DNA from: Chloroflexota bacterium
GTDB taxonomy: Bacteria > Chloroflexota > Anaerolineae > Anaerolineales > Anaerolineaceae
Assembly: GCA_023434145.1 (NCBI GenBank)
Contig: JAEYTI010000207.1
Location: 1 to 11,872, forward strand
Length of the DNA: 11,872 nt
Reading direction: 5' to 3'
Under the pieces are notes generated by a model. It saw nothing but the letters and a program-made list of their open reading frames with translations, was not told the DNA's origin and ran no database searches. Made by a program: the position numbers and the translations under genes. Shown here one piece after another: positions 6,071 to 11,872 of this stretch (the first letter of the stretch is position 1; each line of letters opens with the position of its first letter).

Positions 6071-8425
6071 TTACAATTCGATATCAAATTCACCCAATCG
6101 AATGGGTTCGAAGTCGGCTAGCTCGATATCGAAGCGCTGTCGCCAGCGAGCCAGCTCGGCGGCAAAGGTCATCCAGCGCCGCTCCGCCGCGGAACCGCCC
6201 GACGCCTTGGCCTGCTCTTGCACGGCGGCTGCTATGCCGGGCTTTTGCGGGTCTGCTGCCAACCGGATCGCGAGGATGGTGCTGAGATCCCAGGCGTAGA
6301 TCGAGCCTTCTCCGGCTGGGGCGCTGTACAGCCGTTCGCCTCCGGGAGCGAGGGCCAGCCCGCTGACCGGGTGGGTGTGGCCGGTCATGCGCTCCAGCAC
6401 CTGCCCGGTGGAAAGGCTCCACAGCGAAATGGCCCCATCCGAGTGCCCGCCGATGAGAATCTGGTCATTGGGGTGCAGGCACAGGGCGGTGAGCGGCGCT
6501 CCTGTGTTGGGGAAGCTTCGCAGCAGGCCGCCGCTGATGAAATTCCACAGGCGGATTGTGCCGTCGCTGCCGTTCTCCCGCGTCACACTGGCGACCAGAT
6601 CGGAAGTGGGGCTGGCGGCCAGGTGCGTTACCGTGCCGGTGCGATCTGATACCGGAACAAGTAACTGCCGGGCGGCTGTGAAGTCGGGCAGCGCCCAGGC
6701 GCGGACGATGCCATCTCCGCCGCCGGTGAGCAAATGCGTTCCGCCGCTGCCGAGCGCCATCGTGAAGATTTCTCCGCCGCTTCCAATGGCACTGCCCCCA
6801 TGCTGAATCTGCCGCAGCATGGGGCCGGCAGGGAAGCGCCATGCCCGGGCAGAGCCGTCGAACCCGGCACTGTACAGCATGCGCGAATCGGGCGACACTG
6901 CCAGGGCACGAATCATACCCTGGTGGCCCTCCAGCGTCTTGAGCATCTGCCCGCCTTTGAGCCGGAAGACGCGGATGCGGTGATCGCCTGACGCCGCGGC
7001 GAGGTGCTCGCCGGAAGGGTCAAAGGCCAATGCGCGGGTGACCGGAACCGGGGCGCTGATGGGCGTGCGCGCGATAGCATCGTTCGTCGGTGACGCCACC
7101 AAATCCCAGATGAAGATGCGCTGGTCGGTGGAACCGGCGGCAATGCGCTGCCCGCCCGCTTGCAGCGCCAGGCACGTGACCTCGCCGGGCGGGTGGATGG
7201 CACTGCGCGGGCGGAGGGCCAGCGGGCTGGCGCTGCTTTCCTGCGCCAGCCGGTGAAGTATAGTAAAGGCTTCGCGTTCTTCAGCGCCTTCTGGCTGCCA
7301 ATTGCATTGCGCCAGCCGGGTAAGAATAGCAGCGCTCCACACTGGCGAGGCGACCTGCGCGAGCTGCCACAGCGCCGCGTGGTTCTGCGCTTCATTCAGC
7401 CGGTCGATCGCCATCTGCCAGTCGGCATCGGTCAGGTCGCTTAACCAGCGAATGGGAGCGGTGCTGGCAGCGGCGGCCTCCGATTCTCGCAGCCATTCGG
7501 TCTGCCCGGTGTGGCGGCTGTGCTCCAGCAGCCGGCGGCGCAGGGTGCGGTCGGCATTCTCGTAGGCGGCGCTGAGCAGCCGGCGATCGAAGTCCAACGC
7601 GTTGTAACGATCCCACTCCCCGGCCAGGAACAGGTACAGCGCCCGCTCCTCGGAATCCTCGGGCAAATAGCCCGCTGAGTCGATCCGCTGGCGCGCGCGT
7701 TCCTCTTCGCGGCGCAGGTAGAGGGCAAACAGGGCTTCTCGCGCCCACGCCTGCTCGTTCCGAGCGCGCTCATCCAGCAGATCCAGCGACAGGGCGCGCT
7801 CCGCGTCGGTAAAGGAGGGATAGCGGTCGACCAGGTCATCCAGCAGGCGGTCGTCTGCCGATTCAACTGCCGAGACGATCCGCGCCCAGTTCTGCATTCC
7901 AACGGCGGGGGCAGTTGCGAGCAGCCTTTTGCGCAGCGCGGGTGAGGCTTCATTGAAATAGCTTTCCGAAAGCAGCGATAATGCACTTTTGGGGAAGGTC
8001 TGCGCATTTTCTATCGCGGTGAACCAATCGAACAGCGGGCGCAGCAGCGGGCAGCCGGGATGCAAGCCTCGCGCGGCGATCACTTGCCGGGCGGCGGGCA
8101 GATCGTCTTCCACGGCCAGCCGGAAGAGGGCATCCAGCGCGGGGATGCGGCCCTCCACGCTTAAGCGGACGAGCGCCTGATAGGCTTGCGCGCGGACGGC
8201 TTCGGGTAAGCTCCCGCCATGTGGCCGGGAAGCCTCGCGCAGTAGTTCGGCTGCCGCTGCTGCCTGATCCGCGGCCTCGTCGATCCATTCCTCTAGCACC
8301 GCGACGATCCCGCGCAAAATTAGCTCGCTCTGGCGTTCCGGAGCGATGGTTTGGGCCGAAAACCCGCCGCGCAGCAGCCCTGCAAAGAAATCTAGCTCCT
8401 CAGCGGGGTTCACGGCTGCTACCAT
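6071..8425 (-). CDS. Large helical plus seven-blade WD40 repeat protein
   Basis: This 784-residue soluble protein is probably a scaffold. Residues 1-410 are almost entirely alpha-helical, rich in Leu, Ala, Glu and Arg, suggesting a helical-repeat solenoid; I do not recognise a named domain there. Residues about 414-715 form seven WD-like blades, with the W-D/W-x ends at 'FIWDL' (438-442), 'RVFRL', 'RAWRF', 'RAWAL', 'RLWNF', 'SLWSL' and 'YAWDL'. This is enough for one closed propeller. The C-terminus is helical (730-764) and ends with the pentapeptide FDIEL twice (765-769 and 780-784). No catalytic motif, signal peptide or membrane helix is visible. The ATG overlaps the end of the radical SAM gene by 7 bases, so the two are translated together. 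It is the last gene of the chaperone/DUF1257 set, or the last but one if the transporter belongs. The role in partner binding is inferred. Confidence 0.88.
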   Translation of the reverse strand: MVAAVNPAEELDFFAGLLRGGFSAQTIAPERQSELILRGIVAVLEEWIDEAADQAAAAAELLREASRPHGGSLPEAVRAQAYQALVRLSVEGRIPALDALFRLAVEDDLPAARQVIAARGLHPGCPLLRPLFDWFTAIENAQTFPKSALSLLSESYFNEASPALRKRLLATAPAVGMQNWARIVSAVESADDRLLDDLVDRYPSFTDAERALSLDLLDERARNEQAWAREALFALYLRREEERARQRIDSAGYLPEDSEERALYLFLAGEWDRYNALDFDRRLLSAAYENADRTLRRRLLEHSRHTGQTEWLRESEAAAASTAPIRWLSDLTDADWQMAIDRLNEAQNHAALWQLAQVASPVWSAAILTRLAQCNWQPEGAEEREAFTILHRLAQESSASPLALRPRSAIHPPGEVTCLALQAGGQRIAAGSTDQRIFIWDLVASPTNDAIARTPISAPVPVTRALAFDPSGEHLAAASGDHRIRVFRLKGGQMLKTLEGHQGMIRALAVSPDSRMLYSAGFDGSARAWRFPAGPMLRQIQHGGSAIGSGGEIFTMALGSGGTHLLTGGGDGIVRAWALPDFTAARQLLVPVSDRTGTVTHLAASPTSDLVASVTRENGSDGTIRLWNFISGGLLRSFPNTGAPLTALCLHPNDQILIGGHSDGAISLWSLSTGQVLERMTGHTHPVSGLALAPGGERLYSAPAGEGSIYAWDLSTILAIRLAADPQKPGIAAAVQEQAKASGGSAAERRWMTFAAELARWRQRFDIELADFEPIRLGEFDIEL

Positions 8426-9018
8426 TCCAGCGGATCGATGCCGCTGAGACGGATTTCGCCATCTGGGCCGAGGATCACTTCGGCCTGGGGTACGCGCGCC
8501 AGGTCTTCGGGCGTGTAGCGGTCCGTCAGATAGTGGACGGTCTTGTTCGATGAGCCGATCAGCCCGCCCGCGATACGCCGGGTCTCATCATAGCGGCCGG
8601 CGATCAGCACGTCGATCTGTGACAGAAAGCGCTCGATTCCCGGTACGCGCTGAAGCTCCTCCCAAGTAAGGCCGGAGAAGACCAGCACCGAAAGGCTGCT
8701 TTTCGACCGCAGCTCTTCGAGCATGGTCACCAGCGCCCGGTGCTGGTAGGCGGGCTCGCCGCCGCTGATGGTGAGCCCCTCGATGCCATTCACCGCCAGC
8801 ACGCGCTCCACTGCCTCGGAAGGCGCCCAGCGCTCGCCGGCGTCAAAGGCGTGTGTCTCGGGGTTGAAGCAGCCCGGACACCCCAGCCCGCATCCCTGCA
8901 CCCACAACACGGCACGCCGCCCCGGGCCGTTCGCCACGCTGACAGGCTCGAATCGGTGGATTTGCAGAATGCTGGCGCGGTCGGACCGGTCCGACCGCGC
9001 CGGTTTGTTGTCGCTCAA
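8419..9018 (-). CDS. Short NrdG-like radical SAM / single 4Fe-4S cluster protein
   Basis: This 199-residue protein resembles the activase of anaerobic ribonucleotide reductase (NrdG). It has 'NGPGRRAVLWVQGC' (30-43), the cluster motif C43-x3-C47-x2-C50, 'ISGGEP' (84-89) for S-adenosylmethionine binding, 'VLIAGRYDE' (138-145) and 'GSSN' (155-158) near the end, as in NrdG. No reductase (NrdD) or other glycyl-radical enzyme is encoded in the window, so its target is open. The start is taken as TTG at 9018-9016, forming a TTGA overlap with the DUF2997 stop; GGAG (9028-9025) lies 6 bases upstream. The frame is open to an ATG at 9147, but that start would overlap DUF2997 by 133 bases and add an Arg/Pro-rich stretch unlike the family. 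A perfect 28-bp palindrome encodes codons 6-15. Confidence 0.88.
   Translation of the reverse strand: MSDNKPARSDRSDRASILQIHRFEPVSVANGPGRRAVLWVQGCGLGCPGCFNPETHAFDAGERWAPSEAVERVLAVNGIEGLTISGGEPAYQHRALVTMLEELRSKSSLSVLVFSGLTWEELQRVPGIERFLSQIDVLIAGRYDETRRIAGGLIGSSNKTVHYLTDRYTPEDLARVPQAEVILGPDGEIRLSGIDPLEW
8974..9001. repeat. Perfect 28-bp palindrome in the radical SAM gene start
   Basis: Bases 8974-9001 equal their own reverse complement with no spacer; the centre is ACCGGT and each half contains GGTCGGACC or its complement. It lies 17 bases inside the gene from the TTG start and encodes the Arg/Ser/Asp repeat A-R-S-D-R-S-D-R-A. It could be a protein-binding site, an mRNA hairpin that tunes translation of a poorly initiated gene, or a highly iterated genomic palindrome. 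Confidence 0.85.
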
Positions 9019-9236
9019 CCGCCGCTCCGGAGTTCTTGATCGTTGTCGATTGCCTGGTCGGGCTCTTCCAGCGATTCGGGCGTCATAATGCGTTGTAGGA
9101 TTTCGCCGCCCAGCGCTTCTTCCAGTTCTTTGGTCAGCGTGAGGCACTTGGTGCCCTTCACCCCGCGCACCTGAATCTGCACCTGGCCGTCTTTGCCAAT
9201 GGTCACTTCGATTTCTTGCAGTTCCATTTCACTCAT
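9015..9236 (-). CDS. DUF2997 small protein
   Basis: This 73-residue acidic protein matches the DUF2997 pattern: 'EIEVTIGKDGQVQIQVRGVKG' split as strand-turn-strand (residues 8-28), then a conserved Cys (C31) in 'TKCLTLTKELEEALG' (29-43) and a short tail. The tail after about residue 52 is polar and probably disordered. In cyanobacteria DUF2997 genes sit beside ycf35 (DUF1257), often with a ferredoxin-like or AAA ATPase gene nearby, which is the same pairing seen here. Its biochemical role is unknown. The ATG follows the DUF1257 stop by 4 bases, and a purine-rich GGAGGATGGG lies just upstream within the end of that gene. Its stop overlaps the TTG of the radical SAM gene. The single Cys next to an Fe-S enzyme is suggestive but unproven. 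Confidence 0.85.
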   Translation of the reverse strand: MSEMELQEIEVTIGKDGQVQIQVRGVKGTKCLTLTKELEEALGGEILQRIMTPESLEEPDQAIDNDQELRSGG

Positions 9237-9240
9237 GGCG

Positions 9241-9621
9241 CTATCCCATCCTCCGCAGCACCAGGCGGATCTGTCCGGTCTCTTCGACCTGTTCTTCCAC
9301 CATGTCGAAGCCCTGCTGTTCCAGCTTGGCGCGCGTGGCGTGGTAGGCGTAGCGCTGCGTCAGCTTCTCGGTGAACTCTTTTTGCTTCAGGCCGCGCACA
9401 AATGACCAATCCGCGACGATCTCGTACGCGCCGTTGACCTTGCGCAGGCCCACGTCGTAGCTCATGGCGAGCGGGATGCGGATATCGGAACCCATGGTTT
9501 GATTGCCAAACCCGCGCACCTTTTGATCGCCTGTTTGATATTTCAGGCCCATATCTTTCAGGGCAGCGAGGACGTATTCTTCCTCGGTCATCTTCGTCTT
9601 AATTCGCGAAAAATGCGACAT
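9241..9621 (-). CDS. DUF1257 protein, Ycf35-like
   Basis: This 126-residue cytoplasmic protein follows the Ycf35/DUF1257 pattern from start to end: 'MSHFSRIKTKM' at the N-terminus, 'LKDMGLKYQTG' (15-31 region), 'VRGFGNQT', 'IPLAMSYDVGL' (49-59), 'YEIVADWSFV' (66-75), the very typical 'QRYAYH' (89-94), 'QQGFDMVEEQ' and 'GQIRLVLRR' at the end. Ycf35 is encoded in some plastids and in cyanobacteria; a link to photosynthesis or stress has been suggested there, but no activity is established. Here no photosynthesis gene is near. The start is clear: AGGAGG at 9632-9627 with a 5-base spacer to ATG, the strongest ribosome-binding site in the window. This fits a gene beginning a translation unit after the hairpin repeat. 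DUF2997 follows after 4 bases. Confidence 0.9.
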   Translation of the reverse strand: MSHFSRIKTKMTEEEYVLAALKDMGLKYQTGDQKVRGFGNQTMGSDIRIPLAMSYDVGLRKVNGAYEIVADWSFVRGLKQKEFTEKLTQRYAYHATRAKLEQQGFDMVEEQVEETGQIRLVLRRMG

Positions 9622-9626
9622 TCAAT

Positions 9627-9632
9627 CCTCCT
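9627..9632 (-). promoter_or_regulatory. Strong Shine-Dalgarno site of the DUF1257 gene
   Basis: On the minus strand AGGAGG is followed by 5 bases and the ATG at 9621. It is the best match to the anti-Shine-Dalgarno sequence in the window and fixes the DUF1257 start. Confidence 0.85.
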
Positions 9633-9652
9633 GTTTTTGCGTGCTTCTCTTT

Positions 9653-9756
9653 TCCCTCCCCGCCGGGGAGGGACGAAGGGAGGGGCGGCATTTGCAAACA
9701 AATGCCTGGGCCCGCATAGTTCGCCCCTCACCTAACCTCTCCCCGATGGGGAGAGG
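9653..9756. repeat. Hairpin-pair repeat, outward-facing units
   Basis: Two roughly 35-base units, 9653-9687 and 9722-9756, form an imperfect inverted pair. Each holds a 9-bp hairpin with a 3-base loop (9653-9661/9665-9673 and 9736-9744/9748-9756), and their inner ends pair over 8 bases (GAGGGGCG with CGCCCCTC). The spacer contains an 8-bp hairpin, GGCATTTG/CAAATGCC (9687-9694/9699-9706). The unit (CTCAC, then CCTCTCC, then a hairpin) is of the same kind as that at 4524-4715, but here the hairpins lie on the outside. The element fills most of the 147-base gap between the Hsp70 stop and the DUF1257 start and could terminate, attenuate or process the transcript. Confidence 0.8.
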
Positions 9757-9768
9757 AACAAGAAGTTG

Positions 9769-11364
9769 TTAAGTCAACTTAACTACCGGATAATCTTTGT
9801 GCGTGAGCGTGCCTGTCTTTAGATCGCGGGCGTTGATGGTCAGGCGCTTGTTTTCATCGATGGAGAATTCTACCTCAAAGCGGGCTTCGCCGCGCCGGGC
9901 GGGCGGTTCCGCGGTGAGGAAGGTCTGGTTCTGCTCGTTCATCCAGAACATGGAACGTTTTTCCTGCTCGTCCACCGTCAGGCGCGAGATGCGCGCCGCG
10001 CCGCTGGGGTCGAAGACCAGTTCCACCGGCTGGCTGCCGTTGCGGCTGCGCTGTTCGCCTAGCTCGTAAATGGCGATGCCCAGGTGCTTCTGATCATCGA
10101 ACGAGGCGCGGATGGCGAGCTTTGCTACCGGCTCTTTGGTCGGGTAGGGTGTGCCGCGCGCGACGATGGTTCGGTAGTCATAGCTGTTTTTCTGTGTGTT
10201 GACGAACTTGATCGCGTAATCGTGCTGGATGTGGTCGAAGAAATCGACCCCGGCAACAAATGCTGCGGCTCCGCGCGCTACCGCGTCGAGCGGGCGGTCA
10301 AACTTCACCCGCTCGCGCCCAAACATTTGCCGCAAGGTCCGCTGCACCGAAGGGATCTGGCTGCTGCCGCCCACCATCAGCGCGGACTGGATGGCGGTCT
10401 CGTCGTAGCCGCGCTCGGATGCGGCGTGAATGGCCGAGCGCACCACCTGGTTGATCTCGGTGTACAGATCGTGCTGATCGAGCAGGTCTTCGAAGCCGGA
10501 GCGGGTGAACTCTGCTGCCAGGGCTGAGCCGGTGGCGGGGTCGATAATGGACAGGTCAGCGTGCTCGTCAAACGACAGCTTCTCTTTGATCCGCTCGCAC
10601 TCTACCAGCAGCGCGGTGGATACCCGGCGCACATCGTCATCGGATTCTAAGCGGTGGTTCTGGCGCAGCACTTCCTGATACACCCACTGGTCGATGGTCG
10701 TGCCGCCGATATCGCGTCCGGCTTTGCCCAGCACGCGGCAGCGCCGCCCGCTCGTAGAGCCTTCTTCGGCTTCGATCAGCACCACCGCCGCGTGCATGGT
10801 GCCGCCGCCAAAGTCGAACAGCAGGTACACGCTGCCCGGCTGGATGTGTGCTCCGTAGCCCAACACCGCCGCGGATGGCTCATCGATCAGGCGGAAACGC
10901 GGCATCCCGGCGGTCTCGGCGACGGTTGCCAGCCAGTTTTCGTAGTGCTCAAAGGCCTCCACCGGCACGCTGAGCGCCACTTCTTCGTCGCGGAAGCCCA
11001 CTTCCTGCCCGGCAAAAACCAGCACAGAAGTGAGAAAATCCTGCCCGGCGATGTAGGGCGTGATGTCGCGCTCGTCGATGCGCACGCGGTGGGGGCTGCG
11101 GTGGCTGATGTAGCGCTTCATCCAGCGGAAGGTGCGGTTCGACTGCCGCAGCCCGCGCTCCGTCACCTGGTTGCCAATCCAGGTGCGGTTCTCGGAAGCG
11201 TAGTGGATCAATGAGGGGATGACCGAAATGGTTTCCCCTGTGCCGGTGCTTTGCATCTGGCCAAATTCTGGGATGTGCAGCGGCACGCCCTGGGCGAGTG
11301 TCTCGTCCCACAATGCAACCACAGTGTTCGATGTGCCAAAATCAACTGCCAGCCGTCCGGGCAT
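9769..11364 (-). CDS. Hsp70-family chaperone, DnaK-like, lacking the C-terminal lid
   Basis: This 531-residue ATP-dependent chaperone has the nucleotide-binding signatures of Hsp70: phosphate-1 'VDFGTSNTVVAL' (7-18), a Lys at position 83 in 'WMKRYI' matching the catalytic Lys of DnaK, 'LIDEPSAAVLGYG' (159-171), phosphate-2 'FDFGGGTMH' (183-191) and the adenosine motif 'MVGGSSQIPSVQ' (330-341). A beta-rich substrate domain follows (about 385-520), ending with 'FEVEFSIDENKRLTINARD'. The protein stops there: the helical lid (roughly the last 100 residues of DnaK) is missing, and the usual linker VLLLD is replaced by 'VDFFDHIQHDYAI' (373-385). It is therefore not the housekeeping DnaK. The ATG directly abuts the stop of the GrpE-like gene (TAG-ATG), with G-rich GGGGGTGG just upstream. 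A dedicated client and cofactor are likely. Confidence 0.92.
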   Translation of the reverse strand: MPGRLAVDFGTSNTVVALWDETLAQGVPLHIPEFGQMQSTGTGETISVIPSLIHYASENRTWIGNQVTERGLRQSNRTFRWMKRYISHRSPHRVRIDERDITPYIAGQDFLTSVLVFAGQEVGFRDEEVALSVPVEAFEHYENWLATVAETAGMPRFRLIDEPSAAVLGYGAHIQPGSVYLLFDFGGGTMHAAVVLIEAEEGSTSGRRCRVLGKAGRDIGGTTIDQWVYQEVLRQNHRLESDDDVRRVSTALLVECERIKEKLSFDEHADLSIIDPATGSALAAEFTRSGFEDLLDQHDLYTEINQVVRSAIHAASERGYDETAIQSALMVGGSSQIPSVQRTLRQMFGRERVKFDRPLDAVARGAAAFVAGVDFFDHIQHDYAIKFVNTQKNSYDYRTIVARGTPYPTKEPVAKLAIRASFDDQKHLGIAIYELGEQRSRNGSQPVELVFDPSGAARISRLTVDEQEKRSMFWMNEQNQTFLTAEPPARRGEARFEVEFSIDENKRLTINARDLKTGTLTHKDYPVVKLT

Positions 11365-11872
11365 CTATTCCACCCCCGCTTTGTAGAGTGTCTTGCCGTT
11401 CAAACTCGCGCCCGCCACGCGTACTGTCACCGTTTCTCCTGGTTGCGGGCTGACCTCCGGGTTGAGCGGCGTATGCCTGTCGGGGTCAAATGCTACCCCG
11501 TCGCCGGGCTTGCCTTCAAAGGTCAGGCCGTGGCGCTCCAGGGCGCGCAGCAGCCGCTTTGCAACGGTCAGCACGTCCCGCGCCTGCAAAGATCTGCCGC
11601 TCTCCTCCAGGGCAGCCTGGGTGAGGATCTGGCAGGCTGGGCCGCTGAGATCGGTGAGGATGCCCTGCACCCGAGCCGCCGCCGACTCGGCTGCCAGCCC
11701 CTCCGTGCGGTAGCGCAGCCGCTCCACCTCGTCTGTTAGATGCTTAATCTTCTCGTCACGCGCGGTAATTTCCATGCGCAGCGCCTGGATGGTATTTTGC
11801 AAGGCCAATGCATCCGCGCCGGGCTCTGGCGCTGGCGCGTTGGAAGGCTCAGGAACACCCAAAGCATCCTCC
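11365..11872 (-). CDS. GrpE-like nucleotide exchange factor, 5' end outside the window
   Basis: The visible 165-plus residues show a long coiled coil (about 20-62, counted from the TTG at 11862), a middle helical part, and a C-terminal beta domain typical of GrpE: 'GDGVAFDPDRHTPLNPE' (120-136) and then 'PGETVTVRVAGASLNGKTL' (140-158), which corresponds to the GrpE G-x-x-FDP-x-x-H and 'G-x-x-L-x-G-x-x-L' patterns. GrpE dimers release ADP from Hsp70, and the gene lies immediately 5' of the Hsp70 gene with zero spacing, so the two probably work as a pair. The reading frame has no stop up to the window edge. The only start-like codon is TTG at 11862, with no clear ribosome site; an ATG at 11867 is in another frame. 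I treat the gene as truncated by the window. Confidence 0.8.
   Translation of the reverse strand, partial: EDALGVPEPSNAPAPEPGADALALQNTIQALRMEITARDEKIKHLTDEVERLRYRTEGLAAESAAARVQGILTDLSGPACQILTQAALEESGRSLQARDVLTVAKRLLRALERHGLTFEGKPGDGVAFDPDRHTPLNPEVSPQPGETVTVRVAGASLNGKTLYKAGVE

Noticed and set aside
9019..9147. Longer radical SAM protein starting at the ATG at 9147
   Set aside because: It would overlap most of DUF2997, and the added N-terminus is Arg/Pro-rich and unlike NrdG-type proteins. The TTG at 9018 has a good ribosome site and a typical coupled overlap.
9499..9735. Plus-strand 78-codon reading frame
   Set aside because: It is antisense to the DUF1257 start and the hairpin repeat; nothing in it resembles a known protein.
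9769..11364. Assignment as housekeeping dnaK
   Set aside because: The lid and the canonical linker are absent and no dnaJ is next to it; the context is DUF1257/DUF2997, so a specialised Hsp70 is more likely.

Overview
The window looks like a chromosomal piece of an uncultured or environmental Chloroflexota bacterium (Anaerolineae-like). This is inferred from the gene repertoire, the high G+C of most genes, and the cytosine-rich hairpin repeats between genes. No rRNA, tRNA, CRISPR array or transposase is visible. Apart from one plus-strand gene at the left edge, every gene is on the minus strand. Genes are tightly packed, and no gene-free stretch exceeds 300 bases (the longest is 4461-4721).

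Layout, left to right. (1) 125-1327, plus strand: a membrane-anchored serine hydrolase of the class C beta-lactamase/NylB fold, visibly lower in G+C than the rest. A perfect 31-bp inverted repeat (1366-1432) separates it from the convergent block. (2) 4460 down to 1476, minus: a three-gene operon of a NarX-type histidine kinase with two GAF-like regions, a NarL-type response regulator (ATGA overlap) and a WapI-like immunity-family protein with a GTG start 1 base after the regulator's stop. A promoter-like site with an inverted repeat covers the kinase start. (3) 4524-4715: a composite inverted repeat made of two facing hairpin units. (4) 6032-4722, minus: an MFS transporter with about 12 membrane segments. 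(5) 11872 down to 6071, minus: a run of six genes encoding a GrpE-like protein (cut by the window edge), a lidless Hsp70, a Ycf35-like DUF1257 protein, a DUF2997 protein, a short NrdG-like radical SAM protein (TTG start) and a 784-residue helical plus seven-blade WD40 protein. A second hairpin-pair repeat (9653-9756) lies between the Hsp70 and DUF1257 genes.

The most interesting part is region 5. GrpE-like and Hsp70 genes abut without a gap. The DUF1257, DUF2997, radical SAM and WD40 genes overlap or lie within 4 bases. This suggests a co-expressed set combining a chaperone pair, two small proteins known mainly from cyanobacterial/plastid Ycf35 neighbourhoods, an Fe-S enzyme and a large scaffold. 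No function is known to me for this combination. A working idea is an ATP-driven chaperone machine that handles a redox or Fe-S client; this is inference only. Region 2 is an ordinary signalling operon with an unexpected third gene and a cysteine cluster in the sensor.
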